A DNA stretch of 64,000 nt from Musa acuminata AAA Group (taxonomy: Eukaryota > Streptophyta > Magnoliopsida > Zingiberales > Musaceae): assembly GCF_036884655.1 (NCBI RefSeq), contig NC_088347.1, forward strand, positions 13,326,001 through 13,390,000. The letters run 5' to 3'. The notes beneath the pieces were generated by a model. The model had not been told where the DNA came from and ran no database searches. It saw nothing but the letters and a program-made list of their open reading frames with translations. Position 1 is the first letter of the stretch; each line of letters starts with the position of its first letter. Shown here in pieces: positions 10,912 through 22,652 of this stretch. The translations under genes and the position numbers were made by a program.

Positions 10912-11163
10912 GGAGGAAGCCGAAAGTGGATGTAGGTCACGTTGACCGAACTGCTCTAAAACTTTGGTTTGTATTTACTTCCTGCCATTTACATACTGCA
11001 AACCTCTTTAATAGTTTACTGCCTTCAATACATTTACGTACGCTTTGAAAGTATTACCTTTACGAAATGATTTTTCATCAGAAATAATTTTTATCGTACG
11101 AAGTTGTTTAAACCGACATTATTTTACTACTACACTAATTCACCTCTTGGTGCCGACCCTTGA
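10912..11163 (+). repeat. SIRE-type LTR fragment (3' portion), inverted relative to its neighbour
   Basis: Plus-strand LTR tail: GGAAGCCGAAAGTGGATGTAGGTCA-like segment, GTACGAA and CACTAATTCACC words, ending GATCCTAAC at about 11162. No primer site follows; gypsy sequence starts at once. It was presumably truncated by a later rearrangement. Confidence 0.7.
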
Positions 11164-11169
11164 TCCTAA

Positions 11170-12105
11170 CACAATCAGTAGGAGGTGGCCCCTTTTGCAG
11201 CGATGATCACGGTTCTATGGCTCATCACAATGCCAACAAAGACCCTTTGTTGATCAGTCACGTAGTTCTTCTCTTGTCAATTTTTTTGGCAGCGAAGGAA
11301 GGTTGGGAGTAGAAGGAGGTTAATATGCCATGGGCCTAGGAGAGGTTCTCATCCTCCGAGCATCTTGGTTGAGCTGTTTTTCTTGTATTCATGTGAAAGA
11401 AATCGCAGTTGTCATAGTATGGAGCTGCCGCGCATTAACCTCCACTTTTATCTCTGGCTTGAGTCCTTCGATAAATGTTCCTAACAATTGATGGTCAGTC
11501 CAATCATGAGCAAGGTAGGATAGCTTCTCAAACTTGGTTTGATACTCTTGAATCATAGAGGTTTGTCGAATCTTTGCAAGTTGGCCATCGATATTTTCCT
11601 ACTTTGTAGGTCCGAAACGACTCAGCAGTGAGTTCTTAAATTGATTCCACATCAGAGCCCCATGATTCTATTCTAGCCAATTGTACCATTGAATAACAAC
11701 TCCTTCATGGTGGATGACAGTAATTTCCATCATAGCATCATCCAATGTTCGGTAGTAGCGAAAGTAACGTTCGACACGCTAAATCAACCCCACCGGGTCG
11801 CTTTCTTCCCATCACGGGAAGTCCACCCTCATGCGTGGTTGAAGCATGTCCAAGGGCTCTCCCTCCTTCTCTGAAGGCCTCTTTGAACTCTCTTCTCACT
11901 AAAATTTGGTTGGACTCAATGGTTGTCCAATTCTGAATTCTGCAAACAAAACGCGCAATTTGTCCTCCAAGCGTGATTCAAGCTGCGATTCAATCCAAGA
12001 TTCCAATGCCTTAAATTTGGCATCAATTGGATCTTGAAAAGCCATAGCATATGCTTGTAGATCGGAGATATCCCTATCTTTTTTTTGTTGTTGGGTTAAT
12101 GGCAT
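11170..12105 (-). pseudogene. Ty3/gypsy gag fragment
   Basis: ORF 12105-11899 begins MPLTQQQKKDRDISDLQAYA, similar in kind to the gag start MPLTRHQKQELGITNLQSYA of the gypsy copy at 31538. Further down (11830-11680) another frame encodes a YFRYYRTLDDAMMEITVIHH-like stretch and then a VIQWYNWLE motif, the conserved retrotransposon-gag segment seen at 31940-31980. Frameshifts and stops are present. The zinc knuckle and pol are lost. Confidence 0.7.
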
Positions 12106-12636
12106 AGGGTGGTGGAAGGTTTGGAAAAATTGAGGATCACGGAAAGGTACTGCAGTAGATTTTTACATCTAAAGTGTAGCAGTTTGGACATAAAAGATTA
12201 GTGGTTTATATTGAGAATTTTTTTAATGAAACCAAAGGAAAATCCATTGTTAAAAAGTGTCAAAGATGTCATAAAAATTTCATAGAGATTTGGACAGAAA
12301 AAATGTAGTAGCAAGATCAAATAAATTATGCTATGCGGTTGGAATTCTGTAGTGCATCATTTATCGTAGAGATGAAAATTTATGACGAAAAGTTTATGCA
12401 GCAATATAGGAACAATTTTTTTTTGGATTTTTGAATAGGGATAACTAAATTTCAGTAGTAGTAAGGTATAAAATCAAAACCTATTACAATTCACGAGAAG
12501 ATAAAGGATGATCCGCGGTGGTAGAGATGATGGTAGAATTCGACATTGATATTTTAAGCAATTGTGGAAATTGCTTTGGGTTGCTGTGGACGGTTGATGG
12601 ATGGCTGTGGAAGGGCAGCAAGATGCCAAGAATGCT

Positions 12637-12648
12637 GCTCAAATACTA
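12637..12648 (-). promoter_or_regulatory. Degenerate primer binding site
   Basis: Minus strand TAGTATTTGAGC against TGGTATCAGAGC, at the expected two-base distance from the LTR end. Decayed. Confidence 0.5.
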
Positions 12649-12650
12649 AG

Positions 12651-13021
12651 TATTAGAACCCTTGTGGATTCTAAGCTTGGGGTTGATCTCTTTAGGGGAT
12701 CGACCTCCTTGGAACTCTATAGGGGTTCCTTCCTCCAGATTGCTGCTCAAAGGCTGCTAAAATTATTGATCTATTCATTAAGAAAAGAGGATGAATATAT
12801 AGCTATTTATAGGGCTTTTAAACCCCAACTCATAATAGGACTCCTACTCAAGACTCCTACTTCTAACCAACTCCTAATGCTTTTCTAAGAAGCAACCTCA
12901 AAACTAATCCTAACCTTAGTCGGCCTCTTCATCTCTTTATTTAGGGTCACCTAGGTAGGTTTTACATGAATGCCCCTTTCAATGAAACTCAATTAGGACT
13001 CTCTTAGCTAGAGTCCTAACA
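12651..13021 (-). repeat. Ty3/gypsy LTR, 371 bp
   Basis: Plus strand runs from TATTAGAACCCTTG to GAGTCCTAACA; the reverse complement gives a TGTTAGGACTC start. Matches the LTR at 44681-45065, with different small internal deletions. Confidence 0.8.
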
Positions 13022-15014
13022 TAGACACCACCAACTTAGTTGGAATTTTATTCAGAAGGTAAGCTGTGGTCTCTAGGGAGTATCCCTAGAATGAGATTGG
13101 GAGGTAAGCGAAACTCATCATGGACTACACCAAATCTAATAGTGTACAATTCCTCCTTTCAGATACACCATTGAGCAAGGGTGTATAAGGAGGTGTCCAC
13201 TAAGACAGAATCCCACAGTCCTTGAGGAACTAGTTGAACTCTGTACTCAAGTACTCACCTCATCGATCTGATCGAAGAGTCTTGATACTTTTTCTAGTCT
13301 GATTCTCTACTTCATTCTTATACTCCCTGAATTTTTCGAATGCCTCAGACTTGTACTTCATCAAGTACACATATCCATACCTTAAGAAATCATCAGTAAA
13401 AGTAATGAAGTAGGAGTAATCACTTATGACATATGTTGACATGAGACCACATACATCACTATGTATGAGTTCTGACAACTAAATGGCTCTCTCTCTAGTT
13501 CCACTAAATAAAGAGTTGGTCATCTTATCATGAAGGCAAGACTCATAAGTTGTATATGACTCATAGTCGAATGGATCTAAAAATCCATCATTTAACAACT
13601 TTTAAATCATTCCCTCATGGATATGACCCAACCTATAATGCCACAGGTATGCACTGTTCAGTCGAATAGATCTAAAAATCCATTCTTTAGCAACTTTTGA
13701 ATCATTCCCTCATGGATATGACCTAACCTACAATGCCACGGGTATGTACTGTTCACCTCATCTCATTTCCTCTTGGACACACTTATATTCATGATATGTG
13801 GAGCAGTGTCTAGCATAAATAAACCATTATGCAATATTTCTCTCATGATGATCTCATCATTTAATAATATTAAATAATCATTATTCTCAAAAACTAATTC
13901 ATATCCACTAACTATCAAATATGAAATGAAAATAATATTTTTGATAATAGAAAGAATAAAATAGCATGCATCCAATGCAATAATAACTCCTTCAGGTAGA
14001 TGTAGGGTGACCTCGCCAATAGTAATTACAACAACTTTTGCTCTATTGCCCATTTTGAGGTCCATCTTGCCTCGTGTTAGTTTCCTAGATCCAGCCAGAA
14101 CCTGCAACGAATTTAGATGTGATAAGCATTATCAGTATCTAATACCCAAGTGTTATCATAAGATTCTAACAAATAGAGACTGATCATGAATGTACCTAAA
14201 GCTTCTCCAAGCTACTGTTTCGCCTTCTCTGCAAGGTACCTTTTGTAATTTCTCTTCTAGTGCCCATCTTTGCCATAGTGGAAACACTAGCCTTTGTCCT
14301 TTGTTGGGTCTTTCTTAGCAACCTTACCTTTACCCGATCTGCCCTTGCCCTTGCCCTTCTTAAGGGACTTTTCTGCTTTCCTTTTATTTCTAGCCTCACT
14401 AGCATAGAGAATGATCTTCTCTTTCTTGATAATGCTCTTTGCCTCCATCAATATATTGAGGAGCTTAGGTTGAGTCACCTTAAGCTTATTCATATTAAAA
14501 TTCATTATGAACTAAGTAAAGGAATCTAGTAGAGACTGAAATACAAGGTCTAAACATAGGTCATCCTCTAGGACCATTCCTAGACCTGTTAGTTTCTTGA
14601 TCCACTCAATGATCTTAAGGACATGATTTAAAATCGGTGTCCCCTTAGTCATCCTAGCACGAAAGACACTTTTGGATATCTCATATCGCTGAGACCTTCC
14701 ATATTCCTTAAATAATTTTCGGAGATGTAGGAGAATGGATTTGACATCCATCTTTTCATGCTATTTTTATGACTCAGGAGTCATGGAGCCTAACATGTAA
14801 CACTGAGCAAGAGTGGAGTCATCTATATACTTTACATAGCGAGTGATCTCATCCTCGCTTGTCCCCTCCATGGGCATAGACATTACTATATCAAGGACAT
14901 ACACAATTTTCTCCACTGTGAGAATGATTCTTCGGTTCAGAGCTAATCGGTGTAATTTGGACCAGTGAGGTGGTTGACATTAAGTATGTCACGTAAGAGA
15001 TTTGAATGCGACAT
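13022..15014 (-). pseudogene. Copia-2 gag-protease-integrase, decayed
   Basis: Same family as the open copy at 51432. The gag start lies at 15014 (MSHSNLLRDILNVNHLTGPN). Gag segments follow at 14751-14512 (MDVKSILLHLRKLFKEYGRSQ) and 14505-14196. The protease-to-integrase segment is at 14107-13763 (MDLKMGNRAKVV), and an integrase core piece is at 13478-13260, from ELIHSDVCGLM to KSIKTLRSDR. The integrase is cut at 13022 by the gypsy insertion, so the second half and RT are missing. Stops replace several Trp and Gln codons, and a duplicated piece of the integrase zinc region is visible around 13560-13740. Confidence 0.8.
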
Positions 15015-15160
15015 ATTTCTGAAAATAAAGATACAGTAGATATAAATAACATGTAGATTTTACAAAAAAATAAATAATTAAGATAAGGAATTTTATCTTA
15101 ATCTACTCCCATTATTTTCTCGCGAATCTCACAACTCCCTCCGATATATGAATCGGAGAC
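15015..15160 (-). other. Copia-2 leader next to gag
   Basis: Matches the leader segment just before gag in the good copy (51270-51431): a TGGGAGTAGATTAAGATA-like word and a pyrimidine-rich stretch. Its last five bases, GAGAC, are duplicated at 22648-22652 by the gag-only insertion. Confidence 0.75.
15156..15160. repeat. Target site duplication GAGAC (left)
   Basis: GAGAC directly before the 5' LTR, repeated directly after the 3' LTR at 22648-22652. It shows that 15161-22647 is one intact insertion. Confidence 0.92.
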
Positions 15161-16803
15161 TGTTAAATCTCAGATTTTGATGATGAAACTAATTAATTGT
15201 GTTTATATGTTTAACTGCATTTTGAGTGATGCAGGTCTACTCGATCAGGATTAGATAGTTGACGCAGGAGGAATTGACGTTGCGCCGGAGGAGATAACGT
15301 CAGGATATTGGACAGCTGAAGGCTTCGGACATCGGGCATCAGGCCAAGGAGAGCGGAATTGTACCAAGGATATCGGGGTTACGGAGGTCAACCACCCATT
15401 GGGCATCAAGCCGCAAGAGAGGCCAATGCGCTGAAGAATCGAACGAAGCACCAACCAATGACGTGCTGGGCAATAGAATGTCAATTCGCGTTGTAATAAA
15501 TGTCTAGATCGGAGTAGAGTTTTGGCTTGTGTGTGCAGGATTAACTACGATAATGATGAAGACATAAAGCAAAACAAAGTGCCAGAGTCAAGCGCGAAGG
15601 ATTCATTGGGAGTTCGAGAGTTCGACGGAAGTCCGAAGGTTCGTCGAGAATGCTGCTAGAACTAGCCGAGAATGAGTAGGGAGCTTGCCGAAGAGTTTTT
15701 CAGAAGCTCATCGGAAGGTTCATGGGAAGTTCGCAGAGCTCACCAAGAAAGATCGGAGCTTGCCGAAGATGCTCGTTGGAACTCGCCAAGATCAAATCGT
15801 GAAGTCTAGGAGCTTGCCAGGAGTCCGTAGAATGGTTTCCGAGAGTTCGTCGGAAAACCATCGGAAGTTCGTCGGAAGCTCGCCGGAACAAGTCTTGACT
15901 TACAGACTTTGTAATAGCTTAGGAAATGTCTTTAAATTCATAGTTAGCACATTAATTAGGGTTAATATTAGGTGTTAATCCTATAACCCAAGTAGGGGCT
16001 AATGGGGCCCGAGTTCGTACTGGTTTGGGCCAAGTTTGGAGCCCAACCAGTGAGCTGAAATAATGTAGGCGGTGGCGCTGCCCAGAACCCAAGAACTAAG
16101 CGGTGGCATCGCTGGACTGTGCGGTGGCACCGCCCAGCACTCGAGAGGTTTGACGGTGGCACCGCCAGTACACTATCTGTTAGACACAGATAGGCGATGG
16201 CATCGCCACCGATAGGCGGTGGCACCGCCAGCCTCGGAAACCCAAGAGAATTCAAAATTTGGAGCCCAATTTTGAATCCTCTTGGGGCCTATAAATACCC
16301 CTCAATTCTCAGTTGAGATAACAACCTTTGAGAAGTAAGAGATTGAGATAAAAGTCTTAGCAAAGCCTTTAGCAAGTTTTTGTTTTCAATTGCTTGAGTG
16401 TTCACCTCCCTCTTTCTCTTTGAAAATTTGTAAGAGTGTGAACCACGTATAAAAGGTTGTAAGAGGGGTATTTGTCCTTCCCCTTCAAAGTGATTTGCTA
16501 GTGGAAGTTGGGAGCCTCTTCGAAGAAGGCCTCGCAAGTGGATGTAGGTCATTTTGACTGAACCATTTTAAATTGGTGTGTTCTCTGGTTTGCATTTACT
16601 TATTGCTATTTACCTTACTACAAACCTTCATACGTGATTTACTTCTTTATTACTTTTGCTGCACACCTTTACAAACACGCTTTCAAGTTAAGCACTTCCG
16701 AGTTCGGTGTTTTATCGTACGAAAGATTTTTCCAAAATCGAAGTTTTAATCCGCTGCACTAATTCACCCCCCCCCCCCTCTTAGTGCCGCTCTGATCCTA
16801 ACA
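15161..16803 (+). repeat. 5' LTR of gag-only element copy 2
   Basis: TGTTAAATCTCAG to GATCCTAACA. U3 holds GTTCGTCGGAAGCTCGCCGG-like imperfect repeats (15600-15895) and the GGCGGTGGCACCGCC array (about 16066-16230), upstream of the TATA box at 16290-16297. A run of C lies at about 16767-16778 near the end. Confidence 0.9.
16290..16297 (+). promoter_or_regulatory. LTR TATA box
   Basis: TATAAATA in GGCCTATAAATACCCC, downstream of the GC-rich array; the likely core promoter of the element. Confidence 0.75.
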
Positions 16804-16805
16804 AT

Positions 16806-16818
16806 TGGTATAAGAGCC
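16806..16818 (+). promoter_or_regulatory. Primer binding site of gag-only copy 2
   Basis: TGGTATAAGAGCC, one mismatch from the initiator tRNA-Met complement TGGTATCAGAGCC, two bases after the LTR. Confidence 0.85.
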
Positions 16819-16853
16819 ACGGTTTTCTACTTTGGTTTAACACCCAAATAGAA

Positions 16854-17774
16854 ATGACTCTTTACGGCTTTCAAGAGGGTCACTCTTTCATTCGTCCTCC
16901 CCTTTTCAATGGGACGGACTACACTTATTGGAAAACTCGAATGAGAGTTTTCTTACTTTCATTGAATCTTGAGCTTTGGAATATTATTGAAAATGGATTT
17001 CAAAAATCTTCTCTTCCGATGAGCGAATGGGATGAATCGGAGAAGAAAGTTTTTGCTTTAAATGCAAAGGCTATGAATGCCTTATATTGTGCACTTGACA
17101 AAAATAAATTTAATCGCGTTTCGATTGGTGATTCGGCTTTTGATATTTAGAGAACTCTTGAGGTCACTTATGAAGGTACTAGCCGAGTGAAAGAGTCCAA
17201 AATCAACATTCTTGTGCACTCTTACAAACTTTTTCAAATAAAACCAAGTGAGCCCATCGGAGACATGTACACCCATTTTACGGATGTCAACAATGGACTT
17301 AAAGCTCTTGGTAAAAGGTTTTCGAACTTTGAACTAGTCACTAAAATCTTAAGATCCCTTCTAAAAAGTTAGGATCCAAAAGTTACGGCTATTCAAGAGG
17401 CCAAGGATCTTAAAACATTCCCTCTTGAAGAACTTATTAGGTCTCTAATGACCTACGAAATCAATAATGTGATAAAAACAAAACTCGAGAACAACCTTCC
17501 AAAGGACAGGAAGGATTTGGGACATAGAACACATGAAGACCACTCGAGCATAAGCTCAAGTGATGGTGAACTTAAACTACAAATGAAACAAATATTAAAA
17601 AGCAAAAAGAATGGAACTACTTGCTTTGAACGCAAGAAGAACAAAAATTGGGATGAGTTAAGCTCTTCCGAAGACGAGGAGAAAATCAAGAAAGGCGAGG
17701 TGGCAAACTACGCCTCAACCACTTTCAACAATGAGGTAATCGAAATCCCAATAATTTATTTTGAAATTACATAA
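16854..17774 (+). pseudogene. Gag of gag-only element copy 2, two nonsense codons
   Basis: One frame of 306 codons from the ATG at 16854 to a stop at 17772-17774, interrupted by TAG at 17148-17150 and 17370-17372. Both replace a Trp codon (TGG) that is present in the SIRE gag at 54348. Conserved blocks: RPPLFNGTDYTYWKTRMRVF, LNAKAMNALYCALDKNKFNRV, MYTHFTDVNNGLKALGKRF. Instead of the CCHC knuckle it has TTCFERKKNKNWDE, as in copy 1, and it ends with the shared tail IPIIYFEIT. The same knuckle loss and the same new C-terminus in two copies show that these changes predate their separation. Inactive by its stops. Confidence 0.85.
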
Positions 17775-20700
17775 TACTTTCATGAGTTATTTTTAATTTA
17801 GTTTAGGATTAATTTTCATGAAAATTGCATGTGTTATGTTAATGCAATAAAATATTAGATATAAATCTAATGCTTATACACCTAGTAAGATTAATCTTAT
17901 GTATGTGCTTGAGAAGCAAGAATGTATATTTTGATGATTTCTATATTGATTTTCAATGATGATGTATGGCTTTTGAATGGAAGGCTTGATGATTTTTTTA
18001 TGAACCTTATCTTTGGTTTTCAAACATGATGTATGGTTTTGACATAAGAACAAAATTTGAGCATGCTAATATAAAGTCAATCATATAAATTAAAATTAAA
18101 GAAGTTTTAGTTATCTATAAGAATCATTCAAAATTATGTTCAATGAAACCAATGAAATAAAGTTGTAATGAAAATATTGAAATATTGATACCATGATTTG
18201 ATGATTTTATGTATGAGATTTTAAAGTAATATATAATGATTTTTGTAATTTATTGGTCTTGATGGTTTTATGACAAAATTCATTTTTTGATCCTAAACGT
18301 TGATGAATGTTTGAAAAGCATGTTAACATGAAATCAATAACTTAAAATGAAACAATTAAAAAAAAAAGTGGGGGGAGAGGGGGGGGGGGATCTATTATCA
18401 ATAAAATCATGAATCTAATGTTATGAATTTTGTGAACCATAAAAATGATTTTAATAATTTGAATTTGAAATGAGTTTTATTAAAATCATGATCTTGATTT
18501 TTTGGAATAATATGAGATTTCCTTTGATGATCTTTTTTATTATTTAAAAGGAGATTTGTCGAAATGATTCATGGAATTTTGGATTCATGACTTGATCCTT
18601 CATTTGTTTATGAGATGGTTGAAATCTTTGTACCATTGAATTCTTCCCTTCTCCTTTTGATATTTGAATTCATGCATGTTATATATTGAAGATTTGAAAC
18701 CTTGTTTTGATATCATGCATACCCAAGAAATGTTGATTTGACAAATTGAATGATTTGAAAATGAATGTTGATTTTTCTCTTGAATGTAACTTGTGATATT
18801 CTTTATGAATCATCATCTTAATTTCTTGATATTAGATACATGAAATTTTATTGTGAATCAAGATCTTGTTCTTTGAACTCCCATATTTCTTCTTATTGTT
18901 TACGAAAGAAGAAAATTTCTAAAATAAATCATGATTTTTTGGAATTATAATTTTTATGATTCATAAAGAATTGAGAGATTAAAAAATCTATCTATGTTTT
19001 TCTTTTTATGAATCTCTTGAAAATGATTTTGATTTGATGATTTGAATTTGAATAAGACTTATCTTGATTTTTTGAAATTTATAACTTATGACTTCTTATG
19101 CAAGAATCAAGGTACTATAATATTTGATCTCCTACATTTCTTTTTGATATTTATAAAAATAAAGGAGATCTATTGAAATAAATCATGTCTTTTTGGTATT
19201 CAAATGGTCTTATCTTTGATGATATGATTTCATTGTATCTATGATACAAATGCCTTGATATGATTGAATCACTGTTATAAAAGAAAAAGGAATTTGATAG
19301 CTTGCTAATTGTAAAAATATATGCTAGCTTGAATGATAAAACATGAGATTATCTATAGTACAAATTTATTGTTATCATGATGTGTAGATTGAAATAATGA
19401 TTAGAATATTGATGTAATTATAAATGATGATTTTGTATTATGTATAAAATACTCTTGATATTATTTTGATGCATACAAATGAAAAGTTATGAACATGGTA
19501 GGATATAATTTGACAAAATTGATACCATCATGATTTGAAACATTTATGATTTGAAATTATGCATGTAATTGCTTTTTTTTGTGATGATATATGCATCTAA
19601 TGTGTATCATGAATGCTCTAAATGATGAATGCTTGGTATCATGATCAAAATATTGATAAATGTAATGATTTATTACCAAAATGATGATCATGTATGATAT
19701 GCTCATAATGTTGATTGATTTATTCAATATCGTGCATGAATGAAATATAAGGTTATTAAAACATGCACTGTTTTAATTTGAAAATATATTGATGCACAAA
19801 TGAGATTGATACTTACCTTTGTCATAATTGATGTAAAGGGTCTTTCCTTCTTTTTGACAATGACAAAGGGAGAGATAGCTAGCTTGCACAGGACAAGAGA
19901 AGCAAAAAATTACAAACGTACCATCGCAAAAAGGGGCAAAACTTATTAGCTTGCTCATCTCAAAAGCAAGAAATGTTATCTTGTAATATCAAGCAAATGA
20001 GCTATCTTGCCTATTTCAAGAAGCAAAACTTGCAACTTGCACATTGCAATAGGAAGCAAGAATCATGAGCTTACACAAGAAAGCTATCTTGCATTTTCTT
20101 TCGAAATTTTTGCTAGCTTTTATGTAGTAAAACTTACATATCGTAAAAATTTCCTAGCTCGATCATTTCATTGAAAGAACTTGCTATCATGAACACTACC
20201 AATGAATTACAAATCTTGCAATCTAAAGAGAAGCAAAGAATTGCTATCTCGAAAGAAGCAAAAAATGTAAAACTTAGAAAACTTGCAATATAATTGCTCT
20301 TGCCATGCTTTGTATCAAAAATAGGTTGATATCCTCAAAAGCATCACATTAAATTTTTTAGTGTATTTCAATGTATCACATGTATCGCAAATTGAAAATT
20401 TTGAGACTATTATCATATCATGTTTAACAATTGATGTCTTTCATGACATGATTTCTTTGCACTGTTGTCTTGTTTGTATCATGTGATGATTGAAATATTG
20501 ATTGATGCAAATTCATAGTTTATGTAAAAGTCTAAATCATTGGTTCCTCTCCTTCTTTTCGGTAATGACATAGGGGGAGAAAGATTACTAGCTCAAGGCA
20601 AATGCTGGCTAGCTTATACTCTTCCCTTCTTTTTGACAAAAACAAAGGGGAGAAAGCTTTTGCTAGTTATAACATACAAAGAAAAGCAAAGTACAATCTT

Positions 20701-21031
20701 GCACAAGAAGCAAGTGTTGAATTGCCATGATTGAACTTAAGAATCTTGCTATGCTTTTGTGCTTATATGTTGTGATGAAAATCTAGCTTCAAGTTGCAAA
20801 AACTTGCATATCTTTTAAAATAGCTAGAAGTATATTGATAACTTCATGCATTGAATTGAATATTTTATATATATTTGCATGATGGTTTAAATGTTTTTCA
20901 TAACATATGATGAATGTTACTTGGATTTGGGATAATCCAAGTGTTCTATCAATGGCATATTGATAAGGGGAGTTTGGTTAAAATCCGGGGAGTTAAGGTT
21001 AACTCCGTTAGTCATCAATTAGTTGTCATCA
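17775..21031 (+). other. AT-rich non-coding internal region of gag-only element
   Basis: About 3.3 kb of very AT-rich sequence, dominated by ATGATTT/TTGATGAT words, with no protein-like ORF. A poly-A/poly-G run lies at about 18357-18390. From about 19800 the composition changes to repeated AGCTAGCTTGC/AAGCAA words. It also contains three purine-rich motifs of the type GACAAAGGGGAGA, at about 19855, 20560 and 20635. These resemble the motif that precedes the polypurine tract of SIRE. It replaces pol. Confidence 0.8.
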
Positions 21032-21050
21032 TAAAAAAAAAGGGGGAGAT
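21032..21050 (+). promoter_or_regulatory. Polypurine tract of gag-only copy 2
   Basis: Nine A, then GGGGGAGAT directly before the 3' LTR start at 21051, preceded by the CAATTAGTTGTCATCAT context found in the SIRE copies. Confidence 0.85.
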
Positions 21051-22647
21051 TGTTGAATCTCGGATTTTGATGATTAAACTAATTGATTGTGTTTAGATGT
21101 TTAACTGCATTTTGAGTGATGCAGGTCTACTCAATCAGGATTAGATAGTTGACGCAGGAGGAATTGACGTTGCGACGGATGAGATCACGTCAGGATATTG
21201 GACGGTAGAAGGCTTCGGACGTCGGGCATCAGGCCAAGGAGAGCGGAATTGTGCCAAGGATATCGGGGTTACAGAGGTCAACCACCGATTGGGAAACAAG
21301 CCACAAGAGAGGATGATGCGCTGAAGAATCGGATGAAGCGCCAACCAATGACGTGCCGGGCAACAGAATGTCAATTCGCGTTGTAATAATTGTCTTGATT
21401 GGAGTAGAGTTTTGGCTTGTGTGTGCAGGATTAACTACGATAATGATGAAGACATAAAGCAAAACAAAGTGCCAGAGTCAAGCGCGAAGGATTCGTTGGG
21501 AGTTCGAGAGTTCGATGGAAGTCCGAAGGTTTATCGGGAATGCTACTGGAACTAGCCGAGAATGAGTAGGGAGCTTGCCGAAGGGTTTTTCGGAAGCTCA
21601 CCGGAAGGTTCATGGGAAGTTCGCGGAGCTCACCAAGAAAGATCGGAGCTTGCCAAAGAAGCTCATTGGAACTCGCCAAGATCAAATCATGAAGTCTAGG
21701 AGCTTGCTGGGAGTCCGCAGAATGGTTTCCGAGAGTTCACCGGAAGTTCGTCGGAAGCTCGCCGGAAGAAGTCTTGACTTGCGGACTTTGTAATAGCTTT
21801 GGAAATATCTTTAAATTCATAGTTAGCATGTTAATTAGGGTTAGGATTAGGTGTTAATCTTATAACCCAAGTAGGGGCCAATTGGGCCCGAGTTCGGACT
21901 GGTTTGGGCCAAGTTTGGAGCCCAACCAGTGAGCTGAAATAGTGTAGGCGATGACACCACCCAAAACCCAAGAATTGAGTGGTGGCATTGCTGGACTGTG
22001 CGGTGGCATCGCCGAACTGGGCGGTGGCACCACCAGTACACTATCTGTTAGACATAGACTAGCGATGGCACCGCCAGCCTCGGAAACCCAAGAGAATTCA
22101 AAATTTGGAGCTCAAATTTGAATCCTCTTGGGGCCTATAAATACCCCTTAATTCTCAGTTGAGATAACAACCTTTGAGAAGCAAGAGATTGAGATAAAAG
22201 TCTTAGCAAAGCCTTTAGCAACTTTTATTATCAATAGCTTGAGTGTTCACCTCCCTCTTTCTCTTTAAAAATTTATAAGAGTGTGAACTACTTGTAAAAG
22301 GTTGTAAGAGGGGTATTTGTCCATCCCCTTCAAAGTGATTTGCTAGTGGAAGTTGGGATCCTCTTCGAAGAAGGCCTCGCAAATGGATGTAGGTCATTTT
22401 TACCAAACCACTTTAAATTGGTGTGTTCTCTGGTTTGCATTTACTTATTGCTATTTACCTTACTACAAACCTTCGTACGTGCTTTACTTCTTCATTACTT
22501 TTGTTGCACACCTTTACGAACACGCTTTCAAGTTAAGCACTTACAAGTTCAGTTTTTAATCGTACGAAATTTTTTTCCAAAATCGAAGTTTTAATCCGCT
22601 GCACTAATTCACCCCCCCCCCCTCTTAGTGCTGCTCCGATCCTAACA
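21051..22647 (+). repeat. 3' LTR of gag-only element copy 2
   Basis: TGTTGAATCTCGG to GATCCTAACA, 1,597 bp. TATA box at 22136-22143; the GGCGGT array is shorter and more mutated (about 21945-22075) than in the 5' LTR. Poly-C run at about 22612-22622. Confidence 0.9.
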
Positions 22648-22652
22648 GAGAC
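22648..22652. repeat. Target site duplication GAGAC (right)
   Basis: Second copy of GAGAC, matching 15156-15160. Confidence 0.92.

Larger units (their letters stand above)
11164..13021 (-). mobile_element. Ty3/gypsy remnant (5' LTR, leader, gag)
   Basis: Minus strand: LTR 13021-12651, degenerate primer site 12648-12637, leader to about 12106, gag from 12105 down to about 11170, then truncated. The LTR is the same family as 44681-45065. It sits inside a Copia-2 integrase gene, whose sequence resumes at 13022. Confidence 0.8.
15161..22647 (+). mobile_element. Complete gag-only SIRE-derived retrotransposon, copy 2
   Basis: 7,487 bp bounded by a perfect 5-bp target duplication (GAGAC). Order: 5' LTR 15161-16803, primer site, gag 16854-17774, 3.3 kb AT-rich non-coding region, polypurine tract, 3' LTR 21051-22647. 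There is no protease, integrase, RT or RNase H, nor remnants of them, so it must have moved with enzymes from a related SIRE. The LTR ends, primer site, polypurine tract and gag N-terminal half are SIRE-like. It is inserted in the leader of the Copia-2 copy on the minus strand. The LTRs differ by several small indels (1,643 versus 1,597 bp) and many substitutions, so it is not very recent. Confidence 0.9.
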
